The notes: a model not told the origin generated them from the letters alone. A stretch of 64,000 bases of DNA from Bacillus rhizoplanae (GCF_917563915.1 NZ_CAKJTI010000001.1:248001-312000); one strand, 5' to 3'; positions 44,734 through 56,046 are shown, counted from the first letter of the stretch. A program made the numbers and translations.

Positions 44734-46782
44734 TTGAGTGAAGTTGTGCAAGTTCCTATTACGGATGTGAAAGGGATTGGAGAAGAAACAGCTGTATTAT
44801 TAAATGAGATGGGGATTTTTACGGTTTCTGATTTGTTAGAACATTTTCCGTATCGTTACGAAGACTATGCAATGAAAGATTTAGCTGAAGTTAAGCATGA
44901 AGAACGTGTAACGGTGGAAGGGAAAGTACATAGTGCCCCTCTTTTGCAATATTATGGAAAAAAGAAATCACGTCTCACTGTTCGTGTTCTCGTTGGGCGT
45001 TATTTAATTACAGCGGTATGCTTTAACAGACCGTACTATAAGCAAAAATTAAATATTGATGAAACAGTCACAATAACTGGAAAGTGGGATCAACATCGTC
45101 AAACGATTTCAGTGTCTGAACTTCACTTTGGACCAGTTGTTCGTCAGCAAGAAGTAGAACCGGTATATTCAGTTAAAGGAAAATTGACGGTAAAACAGAT
45201 GCGTCGTTTTATTGCACAAGCTTTTAAAGAATATGGTTCTTTTGTGAAAGAAGTACTGCCAGATGGGCTGTTGTCCCGCTACAAATTATTATCTCGTTAC
45301 GAGGCGCTGTATGCCCTACATTTTCCTAGCGGACAAGAAGATATGAAACAGGCGCGCCGTCGTTTTGTATATGAAGAATTTTTCTTGTTTCAATTAAAGA
45401 TGCAGGCACTTCGCAAAATGGAAAGAGAAAGTTCAAAGGGTGTAACAAAAAATGTCTCTCTTGAGCAGCTAGAAGAGTTTATAAAAGCGCTGCCCTTTCC
45501 GTTAACAAATGCGCAGTATCGTGTTGTTTCGGAAATTATGAAAGATTTGCAGTCGCCGTATCGAATGAATCGCTTATTACAAGGGGATGTAGGTTCTGGG
45601 AAAACGATAGTTGCCGCAATTGCTTTATATGCTGCGAAATTAGCTGGATATCAAGGGGCATTAATGGTACCGACAGAAATTTTAGCGGAGCAGCATTATC
45701 AATCACTCGTATCTACATTTTCTTATTTTAATATGAACATTGAATTATTAACAAGCTCTGTAAAGGGAGCGCGTCGCCGTGAAGTATTAGCTAGGCTAGA
45801 ACAAGGAGAAATTGATATTCTCGTTGGAACGCATGCTCTAATTCAAGATGAAGTTATATTTCACAGACTTGGGCTTGTTATTACGGATGAACAACATCGT
45901 TTTGGTGTAGCGCAGCGTCGCGTTTTAAGAGAAAAAGGTGAAAGTCCAGATGTTTTATTTATGACAGCGACACCAATTCCTCGTACATTAGCAATTACTG
46001 CGTTTGGTGAAATGGATGTATCAATCATTGATGAGATGCCAGCAGGTCGTAAAGTGATTGAAACGTACTGGGCGAAACACGATATGTTTGAACGTGTTCT
46101 TGGATTTGTCGAGAAAGAAGTGAACAAAGGACGACAAGCATATGTCATTTGTCCGCTAATTGAAGAATCAGAGAAACTAGACGTACAAAATGCAATTGAT
46201 TTGCATAGTATGCTGACCCATCATTATCAAGGGAAATTTCAAGTTGGATTGATGCATGGGCGCCTTTCTTCTCAGGAGAAAGACGAAGTAATGCATCAAT
46301 TTAGCGAAAATAAAGTGCAAATTCTCATTTCGACAACAGTTGTAGAAGTTGGTGTGAACGTGCCGAATGCAACAATGATGGTTATCTATGATGCAGAACG
46401 TTTTGGATTATCGCAACTTCACCAACTTCGTGGTCGTGTGGGGCGTGGAAGTGAACAATCGTACTGTATTTTAATTGCTGATCCGAAATCAGAAACAGGA
46501 AAAGAACGTATGCGCATCATGACAGAGACGAATGATGGTTTTGTGTTATCGGAAAAAGATTTAGAATTGCGTGGTCCTGGGGATTTCTTTGGAAGTAAGC
46601 AAAGTGGTTTGCCTGAATTTAAAGTAGCTGATATGGTGCATGATTATCGAGCATTAGAAACTGCTAGGCAGGATGCTGCTTTACTTGTTGATTCGACTGC
46701 ATTTTGGAAAAGTGAACAGTATGAAATGCTACGAATTTTTTTGGAAAAATCAGGAGTTTTCCAAGGGGAAAAGCTTGATTAA
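44734..46782 (+). CDS. recG: ATP-dependent DNA helicase RecG
   Basis: A 682-residue branch-migration helicase for recombination and fork rescue. N-terminal wedge OB domain (about 50-150), Walker A LLQGDVGSGKTIVAAIALY, DEQH box (VITDEQHRFGV), and motif VI (QLRGRVGRGSEQ). Start TTG 44734 has GGGG about 10 nt upstream and gives the usual length; a GTG at 44725 is too near the purine-rich stretch. It precedes fapR. Confidence 0.94.
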   Translation: MSEVVQVPITDVKGIGEETAVLLNEMGIFTVSDLLEHFPYRYEDYAMKDLAEVKHEERVTVEGKVHSAPLLQYYGKKKSRLTVRVLVGRYLITAVCFNRPYYKQKLNIDETVTITGKWDQHRQTISVSELHFGPVVRQQEVEPVYSVKGKLTVKQMRRFIAQAFKEYGSFVKEVLPDGLLSRYKLLSRYEALYALHFPSGQEDMKQARRRFVYEEFFLFQLKMQALRKMERESSKGVTKNVSLEQLEEFIKALPFPLTNAQYRVVSEIMKDLQSPYRMNRLLQGDVGSGKTIVAAIALYAAKLAGYQGALMVPTEILAEQHYQSLVSTFSYFNMNIELLTSSVKGARRREVLARLEQGEIDILVGTHALIQDEVIFHRLGLVITDEQHRFGVAQRRVLREKGESPDVLFMTATPIPRTLAITAFGEMDVSIIDEMPAGRKVIETYWAKHDMFERVLGFVEKEVNKGRQAYVICPLIEESEKLDVQNAIDLHSMLTHHYQGKFQVGLMHGRLSSQEKDEVMHQFSENKVQILISTTVVEVGVNVPNATMMVIYDAERFGLSQLHQLRGRVGRGSEQSYCILIADPKSETGKERMRIMTETNDGFVLSEKDLELRGPGDFFGSKQSGLPEFKVADMVHDYRALETARQDAALLVDSTAFWKSEQYEMLRIFLEKSGVFQGEKLD

Positions 46783-46803
46783 AGTGGAAGAAACAAAAAA
46801 ATG

Positions 46804-46832
46804 TTGCATTCTGTTTTCAATGCTTATATACT
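46804..46832 (+). promoter_or_regulatory. Promoter of the fapR-plsX-fabD-fabG operon
   Basis: TTGCAT (46804-46809), 17-nt spacer, TATACT (46827-46832), 22 bases after recG. Confidence 0.8.
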
Positions 46833-46836
46833 ACTG

Positions 46837-46854
46837 TTAGTACCTAGTCATAAA
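46837..46854 (+). promoter_or_regulatory. FapR operator
   Basis: TTAGTACCTAGTCATAAA closely matches the FapR box known from Bacillus (TTAGTACCTRRTCTTAAT type). It lies just after the -10, over the probable transcription start, so FapR should repress its own operon unless malonyl-CoA/ACP is present. Confidence 0.85.
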
Positions 46855-46869
46855 AATGGATGGTGCGGA

Positions 46870-47463
46870 ATGAAAAAAAGAAGAAACAAAAAAGAAAGAC
46901 AAGAATTGTTACAACAAACAATAGAAGCAAATCCGTTTATTACGGATGAAGAATTAGCTGAACAATTTCAAGTGAGTATTCAAACGATTCGTCTCGATCG
47001 TATGGAACTTTCAATTCCGGAATTGCGAGAACGAATTAAACATGTGGCAACGAAACAACATGAAGAAGATGTAAAATCCTTGCCCCTTGATGAAGTGGTA
47101 GGAGAAATTATTGATATAGAATTAGATAGACATGCCATTTCAATTTTTGAAGTGAAAGAAGAACATGTCTTTAAACGTAATCAAATTGCTCGTGGGCATC
47201 ATTTATTTGCGCAAGCGAACTCATTAGCTGTTGCTGTTATTGATGAAGAACTAGCTTTAACTGCGAAGTCTACCATTCGATATATTCGTCCTGTAAAATT
47301 AGGAGAGCGTGTTGTTGCAAAAGCGCGTGTTGAAGATGTGGAGAATGATAAAGGACGGACGGTTGTCAAAGTGCAAAGTTTTGTTGGAGATGAACTTGTT
47401 TTTAAAGGCACTTTTGAAATGTATCGATCTAGTAATTATGGTGAGGAAGGTAACAACTTATGA
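46870..47463 (+). CDS. fapR: Fatty acid and phospholipid biosynthesis regulator FapR
   Basis: A 197-residue repressor. N-terminal DeoR-like helix-turn-helix ([20 protein letters not shown]), linker helix, and C-terminal hot-dog domain that binds malonyl-CoA ([17 protein letters not shown]). ATG 46870 follows the operator; the frame open to 46801 overlaps the promoter. Its stop overlaps the plsX ATG (ATGA). Confidence 0.95.
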   Translation: MKKRRNKKERQELLQQTIEANPFITDEELAEQFQVSIQTIRLDRMELSIPELRERIKHVATKQHEEDVKSLPLDEVVGEIIDIELDRHAISIFEVKEEHVFKRNQIARGHHLFAQANSLAVAVIDEELALTAKSTIRYIRPVKLGERVVAKARVEDVENDKGRTVVKVQSFVGDELVFKGTFEMYRSSNYGEEGNNL

Positions 47464-48452
47464 GAATCGCAATAGATGCAATGGGTGGCGATCATGCGCC
47501 AAAATCTGTCGTACTCGGAGCAATGAAAGCAATTAAACAATATTCAGATTTACATATTACATTAGTAGGAAAAGAAGACGAAATTCGCAAGTATTTAACA
47601 AGTGAAGAACGTATTACTGTACTGCATACAGATGAAGTAATTGAAGGAACGGATGAGCCGGTACGAGCGGTACGTCGCAAAAAACAAGCTTCGATGGTAC
47701 TTGCTGCGCAGCAAGTAAAAGAAGGTGCAGCTGATGCTTGTATTTCCGCAGGGAATACGGGGGCTCTTATGGCAGCTGGATTATTTGTAATTGGACGTAT
47801 AGACGGGATTGAGCGTCCAGCTCTTTCGCCTACTATGCCAACAGTAGACTGTAAAGGCTTTGTTATGTTAGATGTTGGAGCAAACGTCGATGCAAAAGCA
47901 ATTCATTTATACCAATATGCTGTAATGGGATCTGTATATGCAGAGAAAGTGAGAGGAATTGCAAGTCCTCGCGTAGGTCTTTTAAATGTTGGAACTGAGG
48001 ATGGAAAAGGAAACGAGCTTTCTAAGCAAGTTTTTGCAATGCTAAAAGATGCACCGATTAACTTTGTTGGAAATGTAGAATCACGAGACTTATTACAAGG
48101 TGTAGCTGATGTGGTTGTTTGTGATGGATTTACCGGAAATGTTGCCCTTAAAACGTTAGAGGGTACTGCACTTGCATTATTCTCGATGCTAAAAGAGCAA
48201 TTAATGAGTTCGTTTACAAGTAAACTAGCGGCGGCGGTATTAAAACCAAAGCTTATGGTGTTAAAAGATAAAATGGATTATTCAGAGTATGGAGGAGCTG
48301 CTTTATTTGGATTGAAAGCTCCTGTCATCAAAGCGCATGGTTCTTCCAATGACCAATCGATTTTTAGCGCGATTCGTCAAACTAGAGAAATGGTAGCGAA
48401 GGAAGTTATTCCTACTATTACGAGTGTAATAGAGGAGGAGCCGCTTCAATAA
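47460..48452 (+). CDS. plsX: Phosphate acyltransferase PlsX
   Basis: A 330-residue enzyme that converts acyl-ACP to acyl phosphate for phosphatidic acid synthesis. Family motifs [15 protein letters not shown] at the start and [14 protein letters not shown] are intact. Coupled to fapR by 4-nt overlap and followed by fabD after 15 bases. Acyl phosphate from FakA upstream feeds the same step. Confidence 0.95.
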   Translation: MRIAIDAMGGDHAPKSVVLGAMKAIKQYSDLHITLVGKEDEIRKYLTSEERITVLHTDEVIEGTDEPVRAVRRKKQASMVLAAQQVKEGAADACISAGNTGALMAAGLFVIGRIDGIERPALSPTMPTVDCKGFVMLDVGANVDAKAIHLYQYAVMGSVYAEKVRGIASPRVGLLNVGTEDGKGNELSKQVFAMLKDAPINFVGNVESRDLLQGVADVVVCDGFTGNVALKTLEGTALALFSMLKEQLMSSFTSKLAAAVLKPKLMVLKDKMDYSEYGGAALFGLKAPVIKAHGSSNDQSIFSAIRQTREMVAKEVIPTITSVIEEEPLQ

Positions 48453-48467
48453 TGAGGAGGATTTGAA

Positions 48468-49412
48468 ATGGGAAAACTAGCATTTCTTTTTCCAGGACAA
48501 GGTTCACAGGCAGTTGGAATGGGAAAACAATTAGCAGAAAGTCATGAAGAGGTTGCGCAAGTATTTCATCAGGCTGATGAAATTTTAAAAGATTCTCTTT
48601 CATCACTTATTTTTGAGGGACCTCAAGAAACGTTGACGTTAACAACAAATGCACAACCAGCATTGTTAACGACAAGTATTGCAATTTTAAAGGCATTGGA
48701 GCAATATGAGATTAAACCTGACTATGTTGCAGGACATAGTTTAGGTGAGTATAGTGCACTAGTAGCAGCGGGTGCCATGTCATTTGAAGATGGTGTATAC
48801 GCTGTAAGAAAACGCGGTGAGTACATGGAAGAAGCTGTGCCGAATGGCGAAGGTGCAATGGCAGCTATTCTGGGAGCGGATCCGGATATGTTAAAGCAGG
48901 TGACTGAAGAGGTGACGCAGGAAGGATATGCTGTTCAAGTTGCGAATATGAACAGCACGAAGCAAATTGTCATTTCTGGTACAAAGCAAGGTGTGGAATT
49001 GGCTTCAGAAAGAGCGAAAGAAAATGGTGCAAAACGTGCAATTCCACTGCGCGTTAGCGGTCCGTTTCATTCATCGCTTATGAAACCAGCGGCTGAGAAG
49101 TTTCGCGGTGTATTAAATGAAATTTCAATTCACGATGTGAAGATTCCCGTTGTTGCAAATGTAACAGCAGATTGCATTACTCGTAAAGAGGACATTCAAG
49201 AAAAGTTAATTGAACAACTTTATTCCCCTGTATTATGGTACCCATCTATTGAACGAATGGTAGAGCTTGGTGTGGATACATTTATTGAAATTGGGCCTGG
49301 GAAAGTTTTAGCTGGTCTTATGAAATCAATCGCTCCGTCTGCGAAAGTATATGCGATATATGATGAGGAGACGATGAAGGATACCATTTCAAAACTGAGA
49401 GGAGAAGGCTAA
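48468..49412 (+). CDS. fabD: Malonyl-CoA:ACP transacylase
   Basis: A 314-residue transacylase that loads malonyl groups onto ACP. FPGQGSQ oxyanion motif and nucleophile [14 protein letters not shown] with Ser about residue 91. GAGGAGG precedes the ATG. It overlaps fabG by one base (TAATG). Confidence 0.95.
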   Translation: MGKLAFLFPGQGSQAVGMGKQLAESHEEVAQVFHQADEILKDSLSSLIFEGPQETLTLTTNAQPALLTTSIAILKALEQYEIKPDYVAGHSLGEYSALVAAGAMSFEDGVYAVRKRGEYMEEAVPNGEGAMAAILGADPDMLKQVTEEVTQEGYAVQVANMNSTKQIVISGTKQGVELASERAKENGAKRAIPLRVSGPFHSSLMKPAAEKFRGVLNEISIHDVKIPVVANVTADCITRKEDIQEKLIEQLYSPVLWYPSIERMVELGVDTFIEIGPGKVLAGLMKSIAPSAKVYAIYDEETMKDTISKLRGEG

Positions 49413-50155
49413 TGTTATTAAAAGATAAAGTTGCATTAGTAACGGGAGCATCTCGCGGAATCGGCCGTGCAATTGCATTAGATTTAGCAAAACAAGGTGC
49501 GAAAGTAGTTGTAAACTACGCAGGAAACGAATTAAAAGCAAATGAAGTTGTAGATGAGATTAAAAAATTAGGTTCAGAAGCAATTGCAGTTAAAGCAAAT
49601 GTTTCAAGTGCTGAAGAAGTGACTGATATGGTAAAACAAACTGTGGATACATTTGGTCAAATTGATATTCTTGTAAATAACGCTGGTATTACAAAAGACA
49701 ATTTATTAATGCGCATGAAAGAAGAAGAATGGGATGCTGTTATTAATACAAACTTAAAAGGTGTCTTTTTATGTACAAAAGCTGTATCTCGCTATATGAT
49801 GCGTCAACGCCACGGTCGTATTATTAATATCGCTTCTGTTGTCGGTGTTACTGGAAATCCAGGACAAGCAAACTACGTTGCAGCAAAAGCAGGTGTAATT
49901 GGATTAACAAAAACTTCAGCAAAAGAGCTAGCAAGTCGTAATATTACAGTAAATGCAATTGCTCCTGGATTTATCGTAACAGATATGACAGATGTATTGG
50001 CGGAAGATGTGAAGAATGAAATGTTAAAACTAATCCCAATTGCAAAATTTGGAGAAGCAGAAGATATTTCAAATGCGGTTGCATTTTTAGCATCAGATGC
50101 GAGCCGTTATATCACTGGGCAAACACTTCATGTTGACGGCGGCATGGTGATGTAA
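49412..50155 (+). CDS. fabG: 3-oxoacyl-ACP reductase
   Basis: A 247-residue SDR enzyme for the first reduction in fatty acid elongation. NADPH motif [16 protein letters not shown], catalytic Ser in INIASVVG and Tyr155-Lys159 (NYVAAK). Last gene of the FapR operon proper before acpP. Confidence 0.95.
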   Translation: MLLKDKVALVTGASRGIGRAIALDLAKQGAKVVVNYAGNELKANEVVDEIKKLGSEAIAVKANVSSAEEVTDMVKQTVDTFGQIDILVNNAGITKDNLLMRMKEEEWDAVINTNLKGVFLCTKAVSRYMMRQRHGRIINIASVVGVTGNPGQANYVAAKAGVIGLTKTSAKELASRNITVNAIAPGFIVTDMTDVLAEDVKNEMLKLIPIAKFGEAEDISNAVAFLASDASRYITGQTLHVDGGMVM

Positions 50156-50177
50156 AAGGAAAAACTACAGAAATGGG

Positions 50178-50250
50178 TTGATTTCATCTAGCTTTTCTGT
50201 ACAATATTAAATATAATGGCTTGAGAAGATCGGAAAAATAGTGATCTAAT
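50178..50250 (+). promoter_or_regulatory. Predicted acpP promoter region (two candidates)
   Basis: TTGATT (50178-50183)-16-TACAAT (50200-50205) and TTGAGA (50221-50226)-18-TCTAAT (50245-50250) with an extended TG. Either could give acpP extra expression apart from the fapR promoter. Confidence 0.45.
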
Positions 50251-50309
50251 TTATAGATAAATTTAAAAAAGTAATTGTTTGTCAATACTTTTAAAGGAGG
50301 TGAATGAAT

Positions 50310-50543
50310 ATGGCAGACGTTTTAGAGCGTGTAACGAAAATTATCGTAGATCGTCTAGGAGTAGACGAAACAGAGGTAACAACAGCTGCAAACTTTAAAG
50401 AAGATTTAGGTGCTGATTCTCTAGATGTAGTAGAACTTGTAATGCAACTAGAAGATGAGTTTGAAATGGAAATTTCTGATGAGGACGCAGAAAAAATTGC
50501 TACTGTTGGCGATGCTGTGACTTACATAGAGAGTCATCTATAA
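50310..50543 (+). CDS. acpP: Acyl carrier protein
   Basis: A 77-residue acidic ACP; phosphopantetheine attaches to Ser37 in [14 protein letters not shown] 50310 is preferred over ATG 50304 because AGGAGG (50295-50300) lies 9 nt before it. A weak hairpin follows. Confidence 0.96.
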   Translation: MADVLERVTKIIVDRLGVDETEVTTAANFKEDLGADSLDVVELVMQLEDEFEMEISDEDAEKIATVGDAVTYIESHL

Positions 50544-50552
50544 TGCTTGATG

Positions 50553-50580
50553 AAGTCCCGTTTATATACGGGGCTTTCTC
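50553..50580 (+). terminator. Weak terminator-like hairpin after acpP
   Basis: A 9-bp stem AAGTCCCGT (50553-50561) / ACGGGGCTT (50568-50576) with one G-U pair; the tail has few Ts, so partial termination or RNA processing is likely. Confidence 0.45.
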
Positions 50581-50603
50581 AGCATATATATCTGGAGGGA
50601 CCT

Positions 50604-51341
50604 ATGCCGTACAGAAAGTATAGAGATAAGAAGTATGAAGCGAAATATCGCGAGGCTTTTAAAAAGTTTCAAGCGAAAATAGGTATTACATTTACAAATG
50701 AAAAATTGTTGATACAAGCATTTACGCATTCATCGTATGTGAATGAGCATCGGAAAAAGCCACATGAAGATAATGAGCGTCTTGAATTTCTTGGTGATGC
50801 GGTACTAGAACTGACGGTTTCGCAATATTTGTTTCAAAAATATCCGACAATGAGCGAGGGAGAATTAACAAAACTTCGCGCGGCTATTGTATGTGAACCT
50901 GCTCTCGTTCGTTTTGCGAATGAGCTGGAATTTGGTAATCTTGTCCTTTTAGGAAAAGGGGAAGAAATGACAGGAGGTCGCGAACGTCCAGCGTTATTAG
51001 CGGATGTCTTTGAAGCGTTTATTGGTGCACTTTACTTGGACCAAGGTTTAGACAAGGTATGGGGATTTTTAAAAACAGTTGTTTATCCGAAAATTAATGA
51101 AGGTGCTTTTTCTCATGTGATGGATTTTAAGAGTCAACTACAAGAATTAATTCAGCGTGATGGTAGCGGTAATATAGAATATCAAATTTTGCAAGAAAAA
51201 GGACCAGCCCATAATCGAGAGTTTGTATCGCGTGTTACATTAAACGGCGAAGCATTAGGGCTTGGAAGTGGAAAGTCTAAGAAAGAGGCAGAGCAGCATG
51301 CTGCCCAAGAAGCGTTAGAAAAATTAAAAGAGCATTCATAG
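50604..51341 (+). CDS. rnc: Ribonuclease III
   Basis: A 245-residue dsRNA endonuclease for rRNA and mRNA processing. Catalytic signature [19 protein letters not shown] (with the acidic residues) and a C-terminal dsRNA-binding domain (about 173-242). ATG 50604 follows TGGAGGG; the frame open to 50547 covers the acpP hairpin. Confidence 0.95.
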   Translation: MPYRKYRDKKYEAKYREAFKKFQAKIGITFTNEKLLIQAFTHSSYVNEHRKKPHEDNERLEFLGDAVLELTVSQYLFQKYPTMSEGELTKLRAAIVCEPALVRFANELEFGNLVLLGKGEEMTGGRERPALLADVFEAFIGALYLDQGLDKVWGFLKTVVYPKINEGAFSHVMDFKSQLQELIQRDGSGNIEYQILQEKGPAHNREFVSRVTLNGEALGLGSGKSKKEAEQHAAQEALEKLKEHS

Positions 51342-51342
51342 A

Positions 51343-51369
51343 GAATCCCCCTTATACTTAGGGGGATTC
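51343..51369 (+). other. Intercistronic hairpin between rnc and smc
   Basis: GAATCCCCC (51343-51351) and GGGGGATTC (51361-51369) form a 9-bp stem starting right after the rnc stop. There is no T run, so this is more likely an RNA processing or stability element than a terminator. Confidence 0.5.
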
Positions 51370-51396
51370 CTTGTGCATAAAGGGGGAAGGCCTTTC

Positions 51397-54300
51397 GTGT
51401 TTTTAAAACGGTTAGAGATAGCAGGATTTAAATCTTTTGCAGAACGTGTATCGATTGACTTTGTACCAGGTGTAACGTCTGTAGTAGGTCCAAATGGAAG
51501 CGGAAAAAGTAACATTACAGATGCCATTCGTTGGGTACTTGGTGAGCAATCCGTAAAGTCGCTGCGCGGTGCGAAAATGGAAGATATTATTTTTTCGGGT
51601 AGTGATACACGTAAGGCGTTGAATGTTGCTGAGGTAACATTAACATTAAATAATGAGGATCAGCGTCTGCCGATTGAATATAACGAAATAAGTGTAACGA
51701 GACGAGTATATCGTTCAGGAGATAGTGATTTTCTTATTAATAAACAACCTTGTCGTTTAAAAGATATTGTAGATTTATTCATGGACTCAGGTATGGGACG
51801 TGAAGCATTTTCTATTATCAGTCAGGGGAAAGTAGAAGAGATTTTAAGTAGTAAAGCGGAAGATCGCCGTAGTATTTTTGAAGAAGCAGCTGGTGTGCTG
51901 AAATATAAAATCCGTAAAAAGAAAGCGGAAGGAAAATTAGCGGAGACGCAAGAAAATTTAAATCGTGTAGAAGATATTATTCATGAATTGAGTGCTCAAG
52001 TTGAACCTCTCGAAAGACAAGCTTCTATTGCAAAAGACTATCTTGAGAAAAAAGAAGAATTAGAAAAAGTTGAAGCGGCATTAATTGTGTATGAAATTGA
52101 AGAGTTACATGAAAAATGGGAAGCGCTTCGCGAACAATTTAAACATAACAAAGATGAAGAAGTGAAATTATCAGCACATCTTCAAAAAAATGAAGCGGAT
52201 TTAGAAGAAGTGCGTGGAAATGTACAAGCCATTGACGAATCTGTTCAATCTTTGCAAGAGGTTCTTCTTCTTTCTAGTAAAGAACTTGAAAAATTAGAAG
52301 GACAACGCGAGCTGCTGAAAGAAAGAAAGCACAATGCAACAACACATTGTGCACAGTTAGAAGCACTCATTCATGAATTAACAGACAAAGTTTCTTCATA
52401 TGAGGGAAGTGTTGCGCAAGGAACAGACGAATTAATGAAATTAGCAAATCATGTGAAAGAGTTAGAACAGAAACTGCATGATAATGAAAGATTATTGTCT
52501 ACATATGTACAAAATTTAGATGAGCAAATTGAGTATTTAAAAGGTGATTATATTGAACTTTTAAATCAACAGGCAAGTTATCGAAATGAACTTTCTATGT
52601 TAGAGGAACAATTTAAACAAAGAGATTTCAAAAACCAGCGTCTTGACGAAGAAAATGAAAAATATGTGCAGATGCGCATAGAAATTGCACAGAAAAAATC
52701 AACATTCGTTGAAAAATATGAACATATAAAAGAGAAAATTACAAATCTGCTGTCAAATATGAAGCAAACGGACATTGCACTTGGAAAATGTAAAGAACAA
52801 TATAGTGAAAATGAGAGCAAATTGTATCAAGCATATCAATACCTTCAGCAAGCGCGTTCTCGTAAAGAAATGCTTGAAGAAATGCAAGAAGATTATTCAG
52901 GATTTTATCAAGGCGTCCGTGAAGTATTAAAGGCACGTGATAGCCAGTTGCATGGTATTGAAGGTGCAGTTGCAGAACTTCTTACTGTACCGAAAAAATA
53001 TGAAGTGGCGATGGAAATTGCGCTTGGGGCAGCAATGCAGCATGTTGTTGTACAAACAGAAGAACATGCGCGCCGAGCAATTGCATTTTTAAAGCAAAAT
53101 CGCCATGGACGTGCGACCTTTTTACCGCAAAGTGTAATTAAAGGGAGAACACTTAGGACAGAGCAGCTTCGGATTGTAAACCAGCACTCATCATTTATAG
53201 GAGTAGCTTCAGAGCTTGTGCAGTACAATAATAAATATGAAAATGTTATTACAAATTTATTAGGTACGGTAATTGTTGCACATGATTTAAAAGGAGCGAA
53301 TGAATTAGCAAAGCAGCTACAATATCGTTATCGTATTGTTACATTAGAAGGCGATCTTGTAAATCCAGGGGGTTCAATGACGGGTGGTGCTGTGAAGCAA
53401 ACGAATTCATCTTTATTAGGACGTCAACGTGAGTTAGAAGAGTGGAACGAAAAGTTGACAGATATGGAAGAAAAGACGGCGAAGCTAGAAAACTATGTCA
53501 AAGAGCTGAAACAAGAAATACAAGAAAAAGAAGTGCAGATGAAAGAACTTCGACAAAGCGTCGATGAAAAGCGTGTAGATGAACAAACATGTAAAGAAGA
53601 GATTAATCAGTTAGAACTAGAAGAGCATCGCATTAATGAACGCTTATCTATTTATGATTTAGAGCTAGAAGGATTTTTGCAAGATCAAGTGAAAATACAA
53701 GGGCGGAAAACAGAGCTAGAAGAAACGCTTACAGAGCTGCAAGAAAAAATTATGCAGCTTGATACAACAATTAAAGAATTAACAAAGCAAAAGAGTGAGC
53801 AACATTCTTCGAAAGAAAAAGTGCAGATAGAAATTACGGAGTTAAAAGTGCAAGCAGCCGAAAAGCAACAACGATTATCAAATCAACAAGAGACAGTAGA
53901 CCGCCTCACGAAAGAACAAAATGAGACGAAAAAGAATCTTATAAAGACAAAAGAAGATTTAGCATTCTTGAAACAAGAAATGACATCGAATTCCAGTGGT
54001 GAAGAGCAAATTACAAGTATGATTCAAAAGAAAACCCACGATCGAAATCAAACTGTTGAATTAATTAGCTCTCGCCGTGAACAACGTCTTGATTTACAAG
54101 GGCGACTAGAACATTTAGATTTAGAAGTAAAAGAAGCGAAACGTCAGCATAAATACTTGCTTGATGTATTAAAAGATGAAGAAGTAAAAATAAATCGTTT
54201 AGACGTGGAGCTAGAAAACCGCTTGCAGCACTTACAAGAAACGTATACCATTTCTTTTGAAGCAGCGAAACAAAAGTATACGATGACAATGTCTGGTGAT

Positions 54301-54966
54301 GAAGCTCGTAAAAAGGTGAAATTAATTAAATTATCCATTGAAGAACTTGGGACAGTTAACTTAGGTTCAATTGATGAATACGAGCGCGTATCTGAGCGTC
54401 ATACGTTCTTATTAGAGCAGCGTGATGATTTGGAAGAGGCGAAAACAACACTGCATCAAGTAATTGACGAGATGGATGAGGAAATGAAAAAACGCTTTTC
54501 TTATACATTCCAAGCAATTCGTACAGAATTCCAGTTTGTGTTTAGTGAATTATTTGGCGGAGGGCGCGCGGATTTAGTTATGACAAACCCGCAAGATTTA
54601 TTAAATACAGGAATTGATATTGTTGCACAGCCACCAGGAAAGAAATTGCAAAACTTAGGTCTTCTTTCTGGAGGAGAACGAGCATTAACAGCAATTGCAT
54701 TGCTGTTTAGTATTTTAAAAGTTCGTCCTGTACCGTTTTGTGTACTTGATGAGGTTGAAGCAGCGCTGGATGAAGCGAACGTTGCTCGTTTTGCGCAGTA
54801 CTTGAGAAAGTTTAGTGATGAAACACAATTTATAGTCATTACACACCGAAAAGGAACAATGGAAGAATCAGATGTACTATATGGTGTAACGATGCAGGAA
54901 TCTGGCGTTTCCAAACTTGTATCTGTTCGTTTAGATGACGGAGCAGAAGTTGTGACAAATGAATAG
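51397..54966 (+). CDS. smc: Chromosome segregation protein SMC
   Basis: A 1189-residue condensin ATPase. N-terminal Walker A (VVGPNGSGKSNITDAIRWVL), long coiled coils (about 165-500 and 670-1010), hinge (about 500-670; GGSMTGG), C-loop LLSGGERALTAIALLF and Walker B VLDEVEAALDEANV. It works with ScpA/ScpB to organise the origin region. GTG 51397 follows GGGGGAAGG; the upstream frame to 51373 lacks a ribosome binding site. Confidence 0.96.
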   Translation: MFLKRLEIAGFKSFAERVSIDFVPGVTSVVGPNGSGKSNITDAIRWVLGEQSVKSLRGAKMEDIIFSGSDTRKALNVAEVTLTLNNEDQRLPIEYNEISVTRRVYRSGDSDFLINKQPCRLKDIVDLFMDSGMGREAFSIISQGKVEEILSSKAEDRRSIFEEAAGVLKYKIRKKKAEGKLAETQENLNRVEDIIHELSAQVEPLERQASIAKDYLEKKEELEKVEAALIVYEIEELHEKWEALREQFKHNKDEEVKLSAHLQKNEADLEEVRGNVQAIDESVQSLQEVLLLSSKELEKLEGQRELLKERKHNATTHCAQLEALIHELTDKVSSYEGSVAQGTDELMKLANHVKELEQKLHDNERLLSTYVQNLDEQIEYLKGDYIELLNQQASYRNELSMLEEQFKQRDFKNQRLDEENEKYVQMRIEIAQKKSTFVEKYEHIKEKITNLLSNMKQTDIALGKCKEQYSENESKLYQAYQYLQQARSRKEMLEEMQEDYSGFYQGVREVLKARDSQLHGIEGAVAELLTVPKKYEVAMEIALGAAMQHVVVQTEEHARRAIAFLKQNRHGRATFLPQSVIKGRTLRTEQLRIVNQHSSFIGVASELVQYNNKYENVITNLLGTVIVAHDLKGANELAKQLQYRYRIVTLEGDLVNPGGSMTGGAVKQTNSSLLGRQRELEEWNEKLTDMEEKTAKLENYVKELKQEIQEKEVQMKELRQSVDEKRVDEQTCKEEINQLELEEHRINERLSIYDLELEGFLQDQVKIQGRKTELEETLTELQEKIMQLDTTIKELTKQKSEQHSSKEKVQIEITELKVQAAEKQQRLSNQQETVDRLTKEQNETKKNLIKTKEDLAFLKQEMTSNSSGEEQITSMIQKKTHDRNQTVELISSRREQRLDLQGRLEHLDLEVKEAKRQHKYLLDVLKDEEVKINRLDVELENRLQHLQETYTISFEAAKQKYTMTMSGDEARKKVKLIKLSIEELGTVNLGSIDEYERVSERHTFLLEQRDDLEEAKTTLHQVIDEMDEEMKKRFSYTFQAIRTEFQFVFSELFGGGRADLVMTNPQDLLNTGIDIVAQPPGKKLQNLGLLSGGERALTAIALLFSILKVRPVPFCVLDEVEAALDEANVARFAQYLRKFSDETQFIVITHRKGTMEESDVLYGVTMQESGVSKLVSVRLDDGAEVVTNE

Positions 54967-54981
54967 AGAGGATGGGAAAGA

Positions 54982-55983
54982 ATGAGCTTTTTTAAAAATT
55001 TAAAAGAAAAAATTTCAAAACAAACAGATACGGTAACTGAGAAGTTTAAACAAGGTTTAGAGAAAACGAGAAATTCTTTTGCTGAAAAGGTAAATGACTT
55101 AGTATATCGTTATCGTAAAGTTGACGAAGATTTCTTCGAAGAGTTAGAAGAAATTTTAATTGGTGCGGATGTGGGTGTGTCCACAGTAATGGAATTAATT
55201 GACCAATTAAGAGATGAAGTGAAACGTCGTAATATCCAGGACCCAAGAGAAGTACAAGCTGTTATCTCTGAAAAACTAATTGAGATTTACAAAGGAGACG
55301 GTAACTTTAATAATGAGTTAAATGTACAAGATAACGCATTGACAGTTATTTTATTTGTTGGGGTAAACGGTGTTGGGAAAACAACGACGATTGGAAAAAT
55401 GGCACATAAATTTAAAGCAGACGGCAAGTCTGTATTATTGGCAGCTGGCGATACATTCCGTGCTGGTGCGATTGAACAACTAGAAGTATGGGGAGAACGT
55501 GTTGGTGTAGATGTAATTAAACAAGGATCAGGCTCGGATCCAGCAGCTGTTATGTACGATGCAATTCAGGCTGCAAAATCACGAAAAGTTGATGTATTGT
55601 TATGCGATACAGCAGGCCGTTTGCAAAACAAAGTTAATTTAATGAAAGAGTTAGAGAAAGTAAAACGAGTAATTGAGCGTGAAATTCCGGGCGCTCCTCA
55701 TGAAGTACTACTTGTTATTGATGCAACAACAGGACAAAATGGTTTAAGTCAAGCGAAGACATTCCGCGAGGCGACAAATGTAACAGGTATTGTACTAACG
55801 AAATTAGATGGAACTGCTAAAGGTGGAATCGTATTAGCAATTCGTAATGAGATGGATGTACCGGTGAAGTTTGTCGGCCTTGGAGAAAAAATGGATGACT
55901 TGCAAGAATTCAATCCAGAACAATATGTATATGGATTATTTGCAGACTTTGTAGAAAGAGAAACAGAAACAGAAGCAGAATAA
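54982..55983 (+). CDS. ftsY: Signal recognition particle receptor FtsY
   Basis: A 333-residue SRP receptor GTPase that docks ribosome-SRP complexes at the membrane. A short N-terminal charged helix replaces the long acidic domain of E. coli, followed by the N domain and G domain (GVNGVGKTTTIGKMA, DTAGR, TKLDGTAKGG). 15 bases after smc. A terminator follows. Confidence 0.96.
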   Translation: MSFFKNLKEKISKQTDTVTEKFKQGLEKTRNSFAEKVNDLVYRYRKVDEDFFEELEEILIGADVGVSTVMELIDQLRDEVKRRNIQDPREVQAVISEKLIEIYKGDGNFNNELNVQDNALTVILFVGVNGVGKTTTIGKMAHKFKADGKSVLLAAGDTFRAGAIEQLEVWGERVGVDVIKQGSGSDPAAVMYDAIQAAKSRKVDVLLCDTAGRLQNKVNLMKELEKVKRVIEREIPGAPHEVLLVIDATTGQNGLSQAKTFREATNVTGIVLTKLDGTAKGGIVLAIRNEMDVPVKFVGLGEKMDDLQEFNPEQYVYGLFADFVERETETEAE

Positions 55984-56046
55984 AGCAAGGGTTTCATTAG
56001 TGATAGACTTTATTTGCTACTATAAGTAGAAAATGTTTCTGGTAAA